The position numbers and the translations under genes were made by a program. A stretch of 28,375 bases of DNA from Sutterella sp. (GTDB lineage Bacteria; Pseudomonadota; Gammaproteobacteria; Burkholderiales; Burkholderiaceae_F): contig DYBN01000021.1 of NCBI GenBank assembly GCA_019418605.1, forward strand, positions 1 to 28,375, in the 5' to 3' direction. Shown here piece by piece: positions 7,202 to 16,817 of the stretch. The stretch's first letter is position 1, and every line of letters starts with the position of its first letter. The notes below the pieces were generated by a model that saw only the letters and a list, made by a program, of their open reading frames with translations, was not told where the DNA came from and made no database searches.

Positions 7202-10200
7202 GTGATCGAAACCTACTACAGCAACTCCTATGAGTTTTTGCGCGAACTCATGGGAAGCATCGTTGCGCAGGGGCGCAGCGCCCGCCGCGGGCCGCACGGC
7301 GGCCCCTTTGCCCGGGACCACATTTTGGTGCCGTCGGCTGCCGTGGCCGACGACCTCAACATGTACTTCGCGAGGAAATTGGGCGTTGCCACGGGCCTGT
7401 GGTTTGACTACATCGGCAGGTGGCTTGAGCGCTTCACCGAGCGCGCGGGCGCGGCGCAGGGGACGTTTTTGGACGACCTCGACTGGATGATCCTTGCGCT
7501 GTTGGAAGACAAGGCGTTTTTGGAGCGCGAGGCCTGCGCGAGGCTGCGCCACTACGCAAGCGGCCAGGGGCCGGCGGCTCTGTGCGACTTCGCAGCGCGC
7601 CTCTCGCGCCTTTTTGTGACCTATACGACGTACCGGCTTGACTGGGTGATCGAGTGGATGGGCAACGATCCCAAGGACTTTGGCATCACGAAGAGCGCCG
7701 CGCGCATTAGAGAAAAACGCGTGCTCGAGCACGCCCCGGACGCCGCCTGGCAGCGGGAGATGTGGTACGAAATCAAGCACCGCCTCTGGGGGACGGAGCG
7801 CCGCCCCTGGTTTGGAAGCAGGTACTTGGAAGGCGTGCCGGGCGAGTGGCGCGCGCTTCTCTCGCGCCCCAAGCCCGCCCCGGAGGAGATGGACGCGCTG
7901 CACATTTTTGTGCCAAGCGGGCTGCCGCCTCTGGCGCTAGCCTTTTTGCAGGCCCTTTCGCGCACGACGACTGTGCGCATCTATTGCCTGAATCCGTCGT
8001 CAGCCTACTGGTTTGAGACGCTTCCCAAAAGCGTCTTTGAAAATTGGAAGGAAACGGGTGCCTCGGCCCTCGACTACCTCAGGCGCAATGCCGCAAGCGA
8101 GCGCGCCCAGATCGAGCGCATCTGGAACTTTTCCCGCGACCCGGACACGGGCGAGGGGGTGTCCCTTTACGAAGACGACGTTGCGGACAACCTCAACGAA
8201 GAGGCAGCGCCGGGGCTTTTAAAAGGCGTGCCGGCGGAAAGTGACCCGCAGCAGCCCGTGCTTGATTTGGCAAATCTTCATGACCTCAGGGCGCAGGCGG
8301 CGGCGGGAAGCTCGCAGACGATGATCTACGTCAACCGCCCCGAAGACACTGTTCTAGGGGCGCTGCAGCAGGCCATTGTGGAAGACGATGCCGCAAAGCT
8401 GCCGCGTGCGGTGCCAGAGGACGATCATTCGATCACGTTTGTAAAGGCCCCGGGGGCAGCCCGCGAGGTCGAGGGGCTCCTTGACTGGATTCAGAGCGTG
8501 TGCGCGCGCGAAAAAGCGCGCGGCAGGCCCCTTGCGGCCCACGACATCCTTGTCGTGACGCCCGACATCAACGCCATGGCGCCCGTCATTTCCGCCGTGC
8601 TCGACAACAGGCCCGCGGATCAAAAGCTTGCCTACAGCATCGTGGGGCAGTCGGTCAAGGACGTCAACAGCGCCGCGCAGGCGATCCTTGCCGTCGGCCG
8701 CTTTTTGTCGGGGAGAGCCGAGCGGCGCGACTTTGAGGCGCTGCTGCAGTACCCGATCATGACGGCAGGGCGCGGGGCCTCTGGCATTGATTGCGAGCTT
8801 GCCTCGACCTGGCTTGCGGCGGCGGGTTATCGCTTCGGCTTGACGCAGGAGCATGCGGAGCTTTTGCGCCGCAAGGGAGCCGCCCAACCCGAAGGGGTCG
8901 ACCAAAACACCTACGAGGGGACGCTTCAAAGAGCGCTTGAGCGCCTCGCGCTCGGAAGCTTTTCTCAGAGCCGCACGCTTGCCGCCATGGGAGACGTCTA
9001 CGGCGTCAGGGGCGATGAGCTCGGGGGCTTTCAAAAAGTTGGCGAAACCGACAATGCTCCGCTTCTTGACTACCTTTTTGGCCTTTGGGAGGCGCTCTCA
9101 AAGCTTTTGCCCGGCGACGAGCCGCGCTCGGCCCTGGGCTGGCAGGCCTACACCCACGGGCTCATCGACACGCTTTTTCCGGAGGCGGCCGCTGACGACG
9201 ACGTCTTTGCCTTTCGCCGCGTGCTCGATGCGATGGTTGAGGTGATGCATCGCGTCAGGGGCGAAGAGGGCGTTGCCTTTGAGGTCTTCTGGACGATGCT
9301 CTCGGTGCGGCTTGAAGGCAGCGAAACGCCCGTGCGCGCCACCGGCCGGATCGTCTTTGCGCCGATCGGGGCCTTTCGGTGGCTGCCGCGGCGCGTGATC
9401 GCCGTGCTGGGCTTAAATGAAGGCCCGCAGTTTCCCGGCGTCAACCGCAGCGAAGAGTTTGACCTCATGCAGGCGCAGTATGTCGACCCCGACGCCCCCG
9501 AAGGGCCGGCCCTCACCACGCGCCGGCGCGGGGACCGCGACAGCCGCGCCAACAACCGCAACGTCTTTTTTGATCTTCTCATTTCGGCGCGCGATTACTT
9601 CTACTGCTCTTATACGGCGGGGACCGACGCGGTCGAAAAGAACCCTTCGGTGGTGCTCTCGGACCTGATGCAGACGCTTGCCATCGGGCTCGGAGGCGAA
9701 GAGATCGTGCAAAAGGCCCTGGTCGTGCGGCTCGCTGCGCAGGCTGCCTCGCCCGAGAGCTTTGCCCCCGGGATGGGCCTTTTGGCCAGTCACGACGCCC
9801 AGGCCGCGTTGGCGGTCAACGAAGCCGAGGCCGCTCAATACCTCGCCGCGCAGCCGCCCTTTATGAACGCAAGCGCTCTTGCCGAGGACGAACAAAATGC
9901 CTCCCGCACGGTGAGCTTTAAGGAATTGCAGGACTGCCTGCTTGATCCCGAGCGGTGGCTGCTGCGCGCTGCCGGCATCGGCCGGGTGACGATTGAGGGC
10001 GAGCCCGATGTGGCGCTTGACTCCCTCTTTGACAACGCGCTGTTGCGAAAAATCGCAAGCACCAGGATCCTCGACGAAATGCAGGCGCATGCGCTTGAAG
10101 CTTCGCAAGGAGCTGTCTTTCCCGCCTCCGGCATGGAGGCTGGAAAAACCGGGGCGGAAGACTTTGATGAGGAGTTGGTTGACGTTTTCTCCAAAATGCC

Positions 10201-10948
10201 CGCCATGGGGCTTGAGGCTGCGCGAGAGCCGAGGGCCCGGGAGGGCGTCTCCAGCCTGCGGCGAGCCTTTGAGAAGGCCGCAGGGTTTCTAGCCGACAAA
10301 GGGGGCGCTCGCGTAAAAAAAGCAGTTTTCGACGACTTTGTCCGTGAAGAGGGGCTCTTTCGACGCCTGAAGTTTTCCGCCCAGACGCTTTGCGAAACCC
10401 CCGAGGGCGACTGGGTTGTCTTTTTTGCCATTTCGTCGCGCGACGCCGCGCGCGCCATGCTGCGCTATCTCGCGCTCTCGGCTGTTGCGCCCAATATCGG
10501 CATGCTCATTGTCACCGTTGCCGCTGATCCCGGTGCAAGCGTTCTGCCCCCCGTCTGCAACTCGCCCCATGCCGGGTTTGCAAAGAAGGCTCTCGTGCGG
10601 CTCATGGAGCTTTTTGAGCGCGTGGCGCTCTCAGACACTCCGGTGCTTGCAACGGCCGACGACTTTGCTCGTGAGTCGAGCTTTTCAAACGGCGCGCCGA
10701 TTTGGCTTGGCAATGAAAACAGGGCGCTCCTGTCGCGGCGCGCCAAAAATCTTTTGTCGGCCATCGCGGCTCTTGAAGGAGCGTTTGCAGAGAAGGCGCC
10801 GGAGCCCGCCTCGGGCGCAGAAGGAGCGAGCGCCAAAAAGAAGCGCTCAAGCGCCAAGTCAAAGGCAAGTGCAAAGGGAGCCCGCGATCTCATCGCCGAC
10901 TTTGAGGCGGCTGTCGACGCACTGGGAGAGATGCATGCAGAAATTTGA
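7202..10948 (+). CDS. recC: RecBCD exonuclease V, subunit RecC
   Basis: RecC is the scaffold and Chi-recognising subunit of the RecBCD helicase-nuclease, which processes double-strand breaks for recombination and degrades foreign linear DNA. The GTG at 7202 gives 1248 residues. It was chosen because VIETYYSNSYEFLREL lines up with the known start of E. coli RecC (MLRVYHSNR...). A TTG at 7184 is the only longer option and lies in a U-run. Family signatures are VLGLNEGPQFPG followed by EFDLM (about residues 735-760) and RRGDRDSRANNRNVFFDLLI followed by SARDYFYCSY (about 780-808). HDILVVTPDINAMAPVISAV is also typical. It is longer than the E. coli protein (1122 residues), partly through a Lys/Ser/Ala-rich tail near 1200-1225. 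No Shine-Dalgarno sequence is seen. Its stop overlaps recB by 14 bases. Confidence 0.95.
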   Translation: MIETYYSNSYEFLRELMGSIVAQGRSARRGPHGGPFARDHILVPSAAVADDLNMYFARKLGVATGLWFDYIGRWLERFTERAGAAQGTFLDDLDWMILALLEDKAFLEREACARLRHYASGQGPAALCDFAARLSRLFVTYTTYRLDWVIEWMGNDPKDFGITKSAARIREKRVLEHAPDAAWQREMWYEIKHRLWGTERRPWFGSRYLEGVPGEWRALLSRPKPAPEEMDALHIFVPSGLPPLALAFLQALSRTTTVRIYCLNPSSAYWFETLPKSVFENWKETGASALDYLRRNAASERAQIERIWNFSRDPDTGEGVSLYEDDVADNLNEEAAPGLLKGVPAESDPQQPVLDLANLHDLRAQAAAGSSQTMIYVNRPEDTVLGALQQAIVEDDAAKLPRAVPEDDHSITFVKAPGAAREVEGLLDWIQSVCAREKARGRPLAAHDILVVTPDINAMAPVISAVLDNRPADQKLAYSIVGQSVKDVNSAAQAILAVGRFLSGRAERRDFEALLQYPIMTAGRGASGIDCELASTWLAAAGYRFGLTQEHAELLRRKGAAQPEGVDQNTYEGTLQRALERLALGSFSQSRTLAAMGDVYGVRGDELGGFQKVGETDNAPLLDYLFGLWEALSKLLPGDEPRSALGWQAYTHGLIDTLFPEAAADDDVFAFRRVLDAMVEVMHRVRGEEGVAFEVFWTMLSVRLEGSETPVRATGRIVFAPIGAFRWLPRRVIAVLGLNEGPQFPGVNRSEEFDLMQAQYVDPDAPEGPALTTRRRGDRDSRANNRNVFFDLLISARDYFYCSYTAGTDAVEKNPSVVLSDLMQTLAIGLGGEEIVQKALVVRLAAQAASPESFAPGMGLLASHDAQAALAVNEAEAAQYLAAQPPFMNASALAEDEQNASRTVSFKELQDCLLDPERWLLRAAGIGRVTIEGEPDVALDSLFDNALLRKIASTRILDEMQAHALEASQGAVFPASGMEAGKTGAEDFDEELVDVFSKMPAMGLEAAREPRAREGVSSLRRAFEKAAGFLADKGGARVKKAVFDDFVREEGLFRRLKFSAQTLCETPEGDWVVFFAISSRDAARAMLRYLALSAVAPNIGMLIVTVAADPGASVLPPVCNSPHAGFAKKALVRLMELFERVALSDTPVLATADDFARESSFSNGAPIWLGNENRALLSRRAKNLLSAIAALEGAFAEKAPEPASGAEGASAKKKRSSAKSKASAKGARDLIADFEAAVDALGEMHAEI

Positions 10949-13900
10949 TCTTTGCACGTCGCCGCTTCAGGGGCGCTGGCTTCTGGAAGCAAGCGCGGGC
11001 ACCGGCAAAACCTATTCGCTTGAGCACATCGTGGTGCGGCTTTTGGTTGAAAGAGGGGTGCCGGTCAACCGCGTGCTGCTTGTGACCTTCACCAACGCCG
11101 CCACCAACGAAATCAGCGAGCGCGTACGAGCGCTCCTGCGCCGGATGCTCGCGCGTGCGCAAGGAACTCTGCCCGTGCTATCCGACGCCCTTGAAGAAAA
11201 GCTCATCGCGCGCTGGGGGTTGGAGAGCGATGCGCTTGCCTGTCTTTTTTCAAAAGCGCTCGAAGACTTTGAAGACGCCTCGATTCTGACGATTCACAAG
11301 TTCTGTCAGAAGATGCTAAGCGAATTTAGCTTTACGCGCGCGGGCGACTACGGGGTGCGCTTTGACGAGGGCGATGCGCTCTTTGGCCAGGTGGTCGAAG
11401 AGTTTATCCGCACGTACTCCTGCAGGCTCGCGCCGGAAGACGTGCTCGCGCTTGCCCGCTGGCAAAAGCCTCTTGTGAAAATTCTTGAAGACCTGGCTTT
11501 GAACAAGGTAGTGGTCGACGAACTGCGCGTTGACGAGAGCCTTTCTGAGGAGACGTCCGGCGCGCTCATTGACGCCTTCAAGGAGTTTCTTGAGAAGGCC
11601 CCCGAGCGCCTTGAGGCGCTGCAAAAGCAGGCGAGAACGATGAGCTTTAACGGCCTGCTGGTGGAGACCTACCGGCTTGTGCACGCGATGCCGGCGCTTG
11701 CCGCCTGCATTCGCCGGCGCTACGACGCGGTTTTGATCGACGAGTTTCAAGACACCGACTCGATTCAGTACGGCATCTTCAAGACCGTCTTCTTTCCCGA
11801 TGAGAAGGCGCCGGAATTCGGCACAACGGACAAAGGCGCGGGGGTTGAGGCGATCTTTTTTGTGGGCGACCCCAAGCAGGCCATCTATTCGTTTCGAATG
11901 GCCGAACTTGAAACCTACATCAAGGCCCGCCGCGAGATCGAGGCGCTGCCGGCCGGTGCCGGCGGCGTGCTCTCGCTTGAGGAAAACTTTCGCTCGGCCA
12001 GGCCCCTGGTGGAATTTGTCAACCTCTTTTTTAAAGACAAGGAAGTTGACGGCAAGAGTGGCCAGAGCGCTTTTTTGACGCCTGACATTCACCTCGACCC
12101 GGTGAAGGCCGCCGGGTCGGCCTTGCCCCTTGTGCGCGTCAAGGGCAATGCGCTCGAGCCCGTGCCCGCCGTGAGCCTGTGGCTAAACGAAGAGCGCTTT
12201 GACACGAAACAGGGGTGCGCCGGTGAAGAGGAGCTCAATGCCGATGCCGTGCGCGACAAGGAGGCTCAGTGGATTGCCGAGGACGTGGCGGGGCTTCTTG
12301 ACGGCACGGTTTATTTAAAGAAAAAGACGGTGGTCGACGGCCGGGTGAGTAGAAGCCGGCCGCTGCGCGCGGGCGACATCGTCATTCTCATGGCTTCGCG
12401 CAGCAACGCCCAAAAGTACATCGACGCCCTTGCCAAAAAAGGCGTGCGCTGCGTGCTCGACGCCAAGGACGATGTGCTCGCAACCGACGAGGGGCTGGAA
12501 ATTTTCGCGCTTTTGCGCGCAATGGACGCGCCCGGCAGCCGCAGCATTTTGAACGCGGCGCGCGCCACGCGCCTTTTTGGCCGAACGCTCGCGGAAATTC
12601 GCGGGGGCGATGATCTGGGCGTGGCCGACCGGCAGTTGTTTGAATTGGCTTCCAGCCGCTGGCGCGTCTCGGGGCCTGCGGGCGCCGTGGGCCTCATCAT
12701 GGCCGCGCGTGAGACAACAAGGCGGCTTCTCAAGGTGCGCCAGGGGCGCGGGGTGCTTGAAAACTACAGCCACGTGCTGGAGGTGCTGCAGGAGCGCTTT
12801 GCGTCGCTGCGCACGCTCTCGGCCGTGCTGCAGTGGATGCACGCTGAAATGGCCCGCGTGGGCTCCTCCGACCGCGAGGGTGTGCCCGAAGAGCGCAAGG
12901 TGCGCACCATCGCAGGCGACGACGTCGTGCGCATCCTCACGATGCACAGCAGCAAGGGGCTTGAGTTTCCCGTGGTCTACCTTGCCGACCCCATGTCGGT
13001 CAAGGAGCGAAGCCGGTTTGAAGCGTACTTTCAAAAGGGCGAAGACACTGACCCCGAAGACGGCCGCAGGCGTGTGTACGCCGTTTTCTCGCCCCTGGGG
13101 CTTGGGGACGCTTACAAGGAGCGCGCCAAGACGCGCGATCGCGAGGAGCGGGTGCGGCTTGCCTACGTGGCCATGACGCGGGCGTCTTCGCGCCTTGTGC
13201 TGCCGCTTTTTTATTCGACGAACCGCCAGGCCAATCAAAGCCTTGCGCATGCCTATGCGCGGGCGCTTTTTGCCCTTTGCGACGCGGCCGCGCCCAAGCG
13301 AGACGACTTCTGTCCGCGGCTTCGCACAAAGTGCTTTGAGCTGCAGCAGCGTTTGTATGAGACATGCAAGGACTTTGCGCCCGATCCCGCTGATTTTGGA
13401 GAAAACCTTGTGCTCTCGGAGCTCTTTAAAAGCCCTGAGAGCCTCGTTGAAATCCGCACGCAGCCGCCCGAAAAGGTTCTCAAGGCGCGCGCGACAGCCG
13501 ACCGAGGAGACCCCGCGCAAGTGGCCGCTCTTGCCCCCGTCACCCTCGGCACAAGCTTTGTGCGCACGAGCTTTACGGCGATCGCGCGCGGCCTGGTGCA
13601 CCCGCAGGGCAAAAGCGACGACGACTACGAGCCCGGGCCCGACGCGCTTGACCGCATGGAGGAGGCCGCCGACGCTGCGCCCGAATCAAGGTTGGCGAGC
13701 CTTGAAGCCGCAGACGGCGAGCCCGTCCCGGCGCCGGCCGAAGCGGACAATCTTGCCGCCGCGCCCTTTTTGCGCGGCGCGGGCGTGGGCGACTGGCTGC
13801 ACCGGCAGCTGCAGGCCGCCTTTGAAGCACGAAGCGTGAAAAAGCGGCGCGAGAGTCTCTTGTCGGCCGCCGAGCGGCTCTCGAATGCGTACTTCATGAC

Positions 13901-14585
13901 GGGCAGAGCCGACAACGAGCGCGAAGCGGCCGCGCGCCTTGTGCGGGCGCGCTTTGAGGCGTTGTCCGAGGCCGTGCTCTTTTGCGAGCAGGACTGCACG
14001 ATTGCCGTCCCCGACATCGAGCCCGGCAGCGTGGTGCCCGAAATGGGATTTCTTTTAAACGCCCCCGCGCACGGGGTTGTCGTCGAGCGCTTGATCGAGG
14101 AACTCAACCGCGCGGGCTTTTCCTTTCAAAGCGACGAGGGCAGCGCCCGCAAGCCGCTTTCGGGCTTTGTCACGGGCTCCATTGACCTCATGTTTGCCGC
14201 GGGCGGCAAGTACTGGATCATTGACTGGAAGAGCAACTTCCTGGGCGACGGGTTGCCCGCATCCTATACGCAGCAGGCCATGGAGCAGGAAATTCTCGCC
14301 AAGAACTATGCGCTGCAGTACACGATCTATCTGGTGGCTTTAAAGCGCCATCTGCTTGCCACAACAAGTCTCACGCCGCAGACGGTGTGGGACGCGATCG
14401 GGGGCGCGGCCTATGTCTTTTTGCGCGGCATTGAGGCAGGCGCAACGCTCAACGCGCAGGGCAGGCGCAACGGCGTTTTCGTCACGCGCCCGCGGCAGGC
14501 CGTGGATGCGCTCGATGCGCTTTTATCAAGAGCGCCGGATGGTGATGGTTCGACAGAGGCGTGCGAGGCGGAGGGCAGGAAATGA
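10935..14585 (+). CDS. recB: RecBCD exonuclease V, subunit RecB (helicase-nuclease)
   Basis: RecB is the 3'-5' superfamily 1A helicase and the nuclease of RecBCD. The ATG at 10935 gives 1216 residues and lies 14 bases inside the end of recC. UvrD-type motifs are complete: Walker A ASAGTGKT (19-26), LLVTFTNAATNEISERVR (Ia), LIDEFQDTDSIQ (II), FFVGDPKQAIYSFR (III), LEENFRS (IV), ILTMHSSKGLEFPVV (V) and YVAMTRASSRLVL (VI). The C-terminal nuclease domain is also intact: GDWLHRQL supplies the His, and GSIDLMF with YWIIDWKSN supply D1084, D1097 and K1099, equivalent to E. coli D1067, D1080 and K1082. A Q-x(n)-Y motif follows (EILAKNYALQYTIY). The enzyme should therefore be fully active. E. coli has ptrA between recC and recB; here the genes are directly coupled. 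Confidence 0.97.
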   Translation: MQKFDLCTSPLQGRWLLEASAGTGKTYSLEHIVVRLLVERGVPVNRVLLVTFTNAATNEISERVRALLRRMLARAQGTLPVLSDALEEKLIARWGLESDALACLFSKALEDFEDASILTIHKFCQKMLSEFSFTRAGDYGVRFDEGDALFGQVVEEFIRTYSCRLAPEDVLALARWQKPLVKILEDLALNKVVVDELRVDESLSEETSGALIDAFKEFLEKAPERLEALQKQARTMSFNGLLVETYRLVHAMPALAACIRRRYDAVLIDEFQDTDSIQYGIFKTVFFPDEKAPEFGTTDKGAGVEAIFFVGDPKQAIYSFRMAELETYIKARREIEALPAGAGGVLSLEENFRSARPLVEFVNLFFKDKEVDGKSGQSAFLTPDIHLDPVKAAGSALPLVRVKGNALEPVPAVSLWLNEERFDTKQGCAGEEELNADAVRDKEAQWIAEDVAGLLDGTVYLKKKTVVDGRVSRSRPLRAGDIVILMASRSNAQKYIDALAKKGVRCVLDAKDDVLATDEGLEIFALLRAMDAPGSRSILNAARATRLFGRTLAEIRGGDDLGVADRQLFELASSRWRVSGPAGAVGLIMAARETTRRLLKVRQGRGVLENYSHVLEVLQERFASLRTLSAVLQWMHAEMARVGSSDREGVPEERKVRTIAGDDVVRILTMHSSKGLEFPVVYLADPMSVKERSRFEAYFQKGEDTDPEDGRRRVYAVFSPLGLGDAYKERAKTRDREERVRLAYVAMTRASSRLVLPLFYSTNRQANQSLAHAYARALFALCDAAAPKRDDFCPRLRTKCFELQQRLYETCKDFAPDPADFGENLVLSELFKSPESLVEIRTQPPEKVLKARATADRGDPAQVAALAPVTLGTSFVRTSFTAIARGLVHPQGKSDDDYEPGPDALDRMEEAADAAPESRLASLEAADGEPVPAPAEADNLAAAPFLRGAGVGDWLHRQLQAAFEARSVKKRRESLLSAAERLSNAYFMTGRADNEREAAARLVRARFEALSEAVLFCEQDCTIAVPDIEPGSVVPEMGFLLNAPAHGVVVERLIEELNRAGFSFQSDEGSARKPLSGFVTGSIDLMFAAGGKYWIIDWKSNFLGDGLPASYTQQAMEQEILAKNYALQYTIYLVALKRHLLATTSLTPQTVWDAIGGAAYVFLRGIEAGATLNAQGRRNGVFVTRPRQAVDALDALLSRAPDGDGSTEACEAEGRK

Positions 14586-16606
14586 TGGAGAAGGACCAAA
14601 TGCCAGGTGCGGCCGGCTTGTGCGCGCCTTTTTTTAAGGCCTCCTCGCGCGCGCTGGCAGAGCTTTTTGCGGGCATGGCCTGCCGCTGCGGCAGAGCGCA
14701 CCGCATGGACGATAACGCGCGCCGGACCTTTGCGATTTTGCTCGACGCCCTTGCCGCGGCCGAGAGCGAGGGCAGCGTCTGCTTGTCGCGTGAAAGACTG
14801 CGCGGGCATGCGGCGATGCTCTCAAACCGTGCGGCCGCCTCTCTTGCGAAAGCCCCTGACCCGCAAGATGAGACAAGCAGCCCGAAGGCGGCCGATGCCG
14901 ATGCTGCAAGCATGGCAAAGGAAAAGCTCCTGGACCTTGCTGCGCGCATTGAAGCCGAGTGCATGGGCGCGTTTCCGGCCCTTTTTGAGATTCTTGTTGA
15001 AAGCGGCCTTGCGGTGCGCTTTGAAAACAAAGGCAAGCCCGCTCCCGCGCCGCTTGTGTTTGACAAAACGCGCGGCAGCCTCTTTGTCTACACGGAGCGA
15101 AGCTTTTACGACGAGTGGCGGCTTGCCTCGCGCATTCTGAGGCTTGCAGCGGCTGGGGAAAGCCTGCCGCTGGCGGTCGATGAAGAGAGCGACCGCGCGC
15201 GGCGCGCCGTCAATCTTGCGCTCGCAGGGCGCCTCGCGGTCATCAGCGGCGGCCCCGGCACGGGCAAGACCACGATCGTCACGAACGTGCTGGCGGCCCT
15301 GTTGGAGCAAAACGCGGACTACCGGATTGCGCTTGCCGCCCCCACCGGCAAGGCTGCGGGCCGCATGCAGCAGGCCGTGCACGACCGCGCATCGAGCGCG
15401 TCTTCCAACCCCGCCGTCGTCGAGCGCCTTCAAAGTCTTTCAGCTTCGACCATTCACCGTCTGCTTTTTGCCGTGCAGGACGACGGCTCGCGCCCCGGGC
15501 CGGGGTCTCCCTTGAATGTCGACATTCTCGTGGTCGACGAGAGCTCCATGATCGACATGGGGCTTGCCATTCGGCTCTTTGATGCGGTGGATCTTGCGCG
15601 CACGCGCGTGGTGCTCCTGGGCGACAGGCACCAGCTTGCCGCCGTGGGGCCGGGCTCGGTCTTTGCCGATTTGTCAGACCAAAAGGGAGCGCTGCGCGCG
15701 TGCATCACAGAGCTTGTGGTGAGCCACCGCTTTGCCGCGGACAAGGCCGTGGGTGTTTTGTCCTCGCTCATCAATGCGGCGGACGCGCCCCGGGTGCTGG
15801 AGACGCTCTCCGCTCTCAACGCCCGGGCCCGGGAGAGAGCGGGCGTGCTCGAAGACAACCCCGTGCGCTGGCACGAGGAAAAATCAAACGCGTTGGGCGG
15901 CTCCCTCACGCCCGCCGCCCGCGCCTGGCTTGATGCCATGATGCACGACATCCTCCATGCCGTGCGGGCATGCGCCCCGGCCCTTGAAGGGACGGATGAA
16001 TTGGCGCGAAAGAGGGCCGCGGCCGACCTTTCGCGCGTGATGCGCTCTTTTGGGGTGCTCGCGGCGGCCCGGCGCGGGCCCATGAGCGTTGAAGCCGTCA
16101 ACCGCTTTGCCGACGCGATGCTTGTGCGCGCGGGCTTTTCCGGCAGCCGCTGGCGGCAGATAATCGTGCGCGCCAACGACCCCGTGCTTGAGCTCTACAA
16201 CGGCGACGTGGGCGTGGTGGTGCCCGCAGCCGGAGGAGACGGGGGCGACGAGGTTTACTTTGCCGATGCCGGACGCTTTGTGAAGGCCGGGCTCCTGCCC
16301 GCCTACGATCCCGCCTTTGCGATCACCATTCACCAGTCGCAGGGCTCGGAATATCACCGCGTGGCGGTGCTTATGCCCGAGCGCGCGGACTCGCCCCTGG
16401 CCACGCGCGAGCTCCTTTACACGGCCATCACGCGCGTAAGCGACACCAAAACGGCCGACGGCCGCACGCGGTTTGGCGAGCTTGACCTTTTTGCCGGACG
16501 CGCCGTGATCGAGGCCTGCGTGCGCAATCCCGTGCAGCGCGAAGGGGGCCTCGCGGAAAGGCTCGCACAGGCCCTTGCGGCGGGCGTGGATGCGGACAAT
16601 GGGTGA
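14582..16606 (+). CDS. recD: RecBCD exonuclease V, subunit RecD (5'-3' helicase)
   Basis: RecD is the fast 5'-3' superfamily 1B motor of RecBCD. The ATG at 14582 shares the ATGA overlap with the recB stop and has an AGGGCAGGA ribosome site just upstream, a clear sign of translational coupling. This gives 674 residues, somewhat longer than the E. coli subunit (608). Motifs in order are Walker A GGPGTGKT (223-230), ALAAPTGKAAGRM (Ia), VDILVVDESSMIDMGLA (II), VVLLGDRHQLAAVGPGSVF (III), FAITIHQSQGSEYHRVAVLM (V) and ELLYTAITRVSDT (VI). The N-terminal 180 residues form the RecB-contacting domain. Three cysteines near the start (CAPFF, CRCGR) are unusual, but no cluster-binding pattern is evident. 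The gene closes the recCBD operon. Confidence 0.96.
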   Translation: MMEKDQMPGAAGLCAPFFKASSRALAELFAGMACRCGRAHRMDDNARRTFAILLDALAAAESEGSVCLSRERLRGHAAMLSNRAAASLAKAPDPQDETSSPKAADADAASMAKEKLLDLAARIEAECMGAFPALFEILVESGLAVRFENKGKPAPAPLVFDKTRGSLFVYTERSFYDEWRLASRILRLAAAGESLPLAVDEESDRARRAVNLALAGRLAVISGGPGTGKTTIVTNVLAALLEQNADYRIALAAPTGKAAGRMQQAVHDRASSASSNPAVVERLQSLSASTIHRLLFAVQDDGSRPGPGSPLNVDILVVDESSMIDMGLAIRLFDAVDLARTRVVLLGDRHQLAAVGPGSVFADLSDQKGALRACITELVVSHRFAADKAVGVLSSLINAADAPRVLETLSALNARARERAGVLEDNPVRWHEEKSNALGGSLTPAARAWLDAMMHDILHAVRACAPALEGTDELARKRAAADLSRVMRSFGVLAAARRGPMSVEAVNRFADAMLVRAGFSGSRWRQIIVRANDPVLELYNGDVGVVVPAAGGDGGDEVYFADAGRFVKAGLLPAYDPAFAITIHQSQGSEYHRVAVLMPERADSPLATRELLYTAITRVSDTKTADGRTRFGELDLFAGRAVIEACVRNPVQREGGLAERLAQALAAGVDADNG

Positions 16607-16629
16607 AGACGGGATTTTCTCTACTTTTG

Positions 16630-16684
16630 GCCGCAGATGCCTGCAGATGCGGTGAAGCTCCTTTTACGCGTTCGCATCTGCGGC
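16630..16684. repeat. 11-bp inverted repeat after recD
   Basis: GCCGCAGATGC at 16630-16640 is perfectly complementary to GCATCTGCGGC at 16674-16684. A second direct copy of GCAGATGC lies at 16643-16650, so the right arm can pair with either left copy. It begins 23 bases past the recD stop and has no U-run. It may stabilise the 3' end of the recCBD message or be part of the WYL gene's control region. Confidence 0.6.
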
Positions 16685-16691
16685 AAACGGA

Positions 16692-16734
16692 CGGGAATTT
16701 TTAGAAATGAAAATTTCCCGGCGCTTTCTACAAT
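16692..16734 (+). promoter_or_regulatory. Promoter with overlapping palindrome upstream of the WYL gene
   Basis: CGGGAATTTTT (16692-16702) and AAAATTTCCCG (16710-16720) form a 10-of-11 inverted repeat. It overlaps the position expected for a -35 element of a TACAAT -10 box at 16729-16734. A palindrome here is where an autoregulating WYL-type repressor would be expected to bind; that role is inferred. The -35 hexamer itself is poor, consistent with a regulated promoter. Confidence 0.45.
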
Positions 16735-16817
16735 GTGAGCGCATCGTGCGTTTGACCTCTTTTTTTTAAGCGAGCCCGTTTGTGCGTCAAAGGGTCCGCT
16801 TTTGGAGTACCTGACTT

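Noticed and set aside
12315..13601. 428-codon open frame on the minus strand inside recB
   Set aside because: It is antisense to conserved helicase motifs of recB, and no ribosome site or family signature is present.
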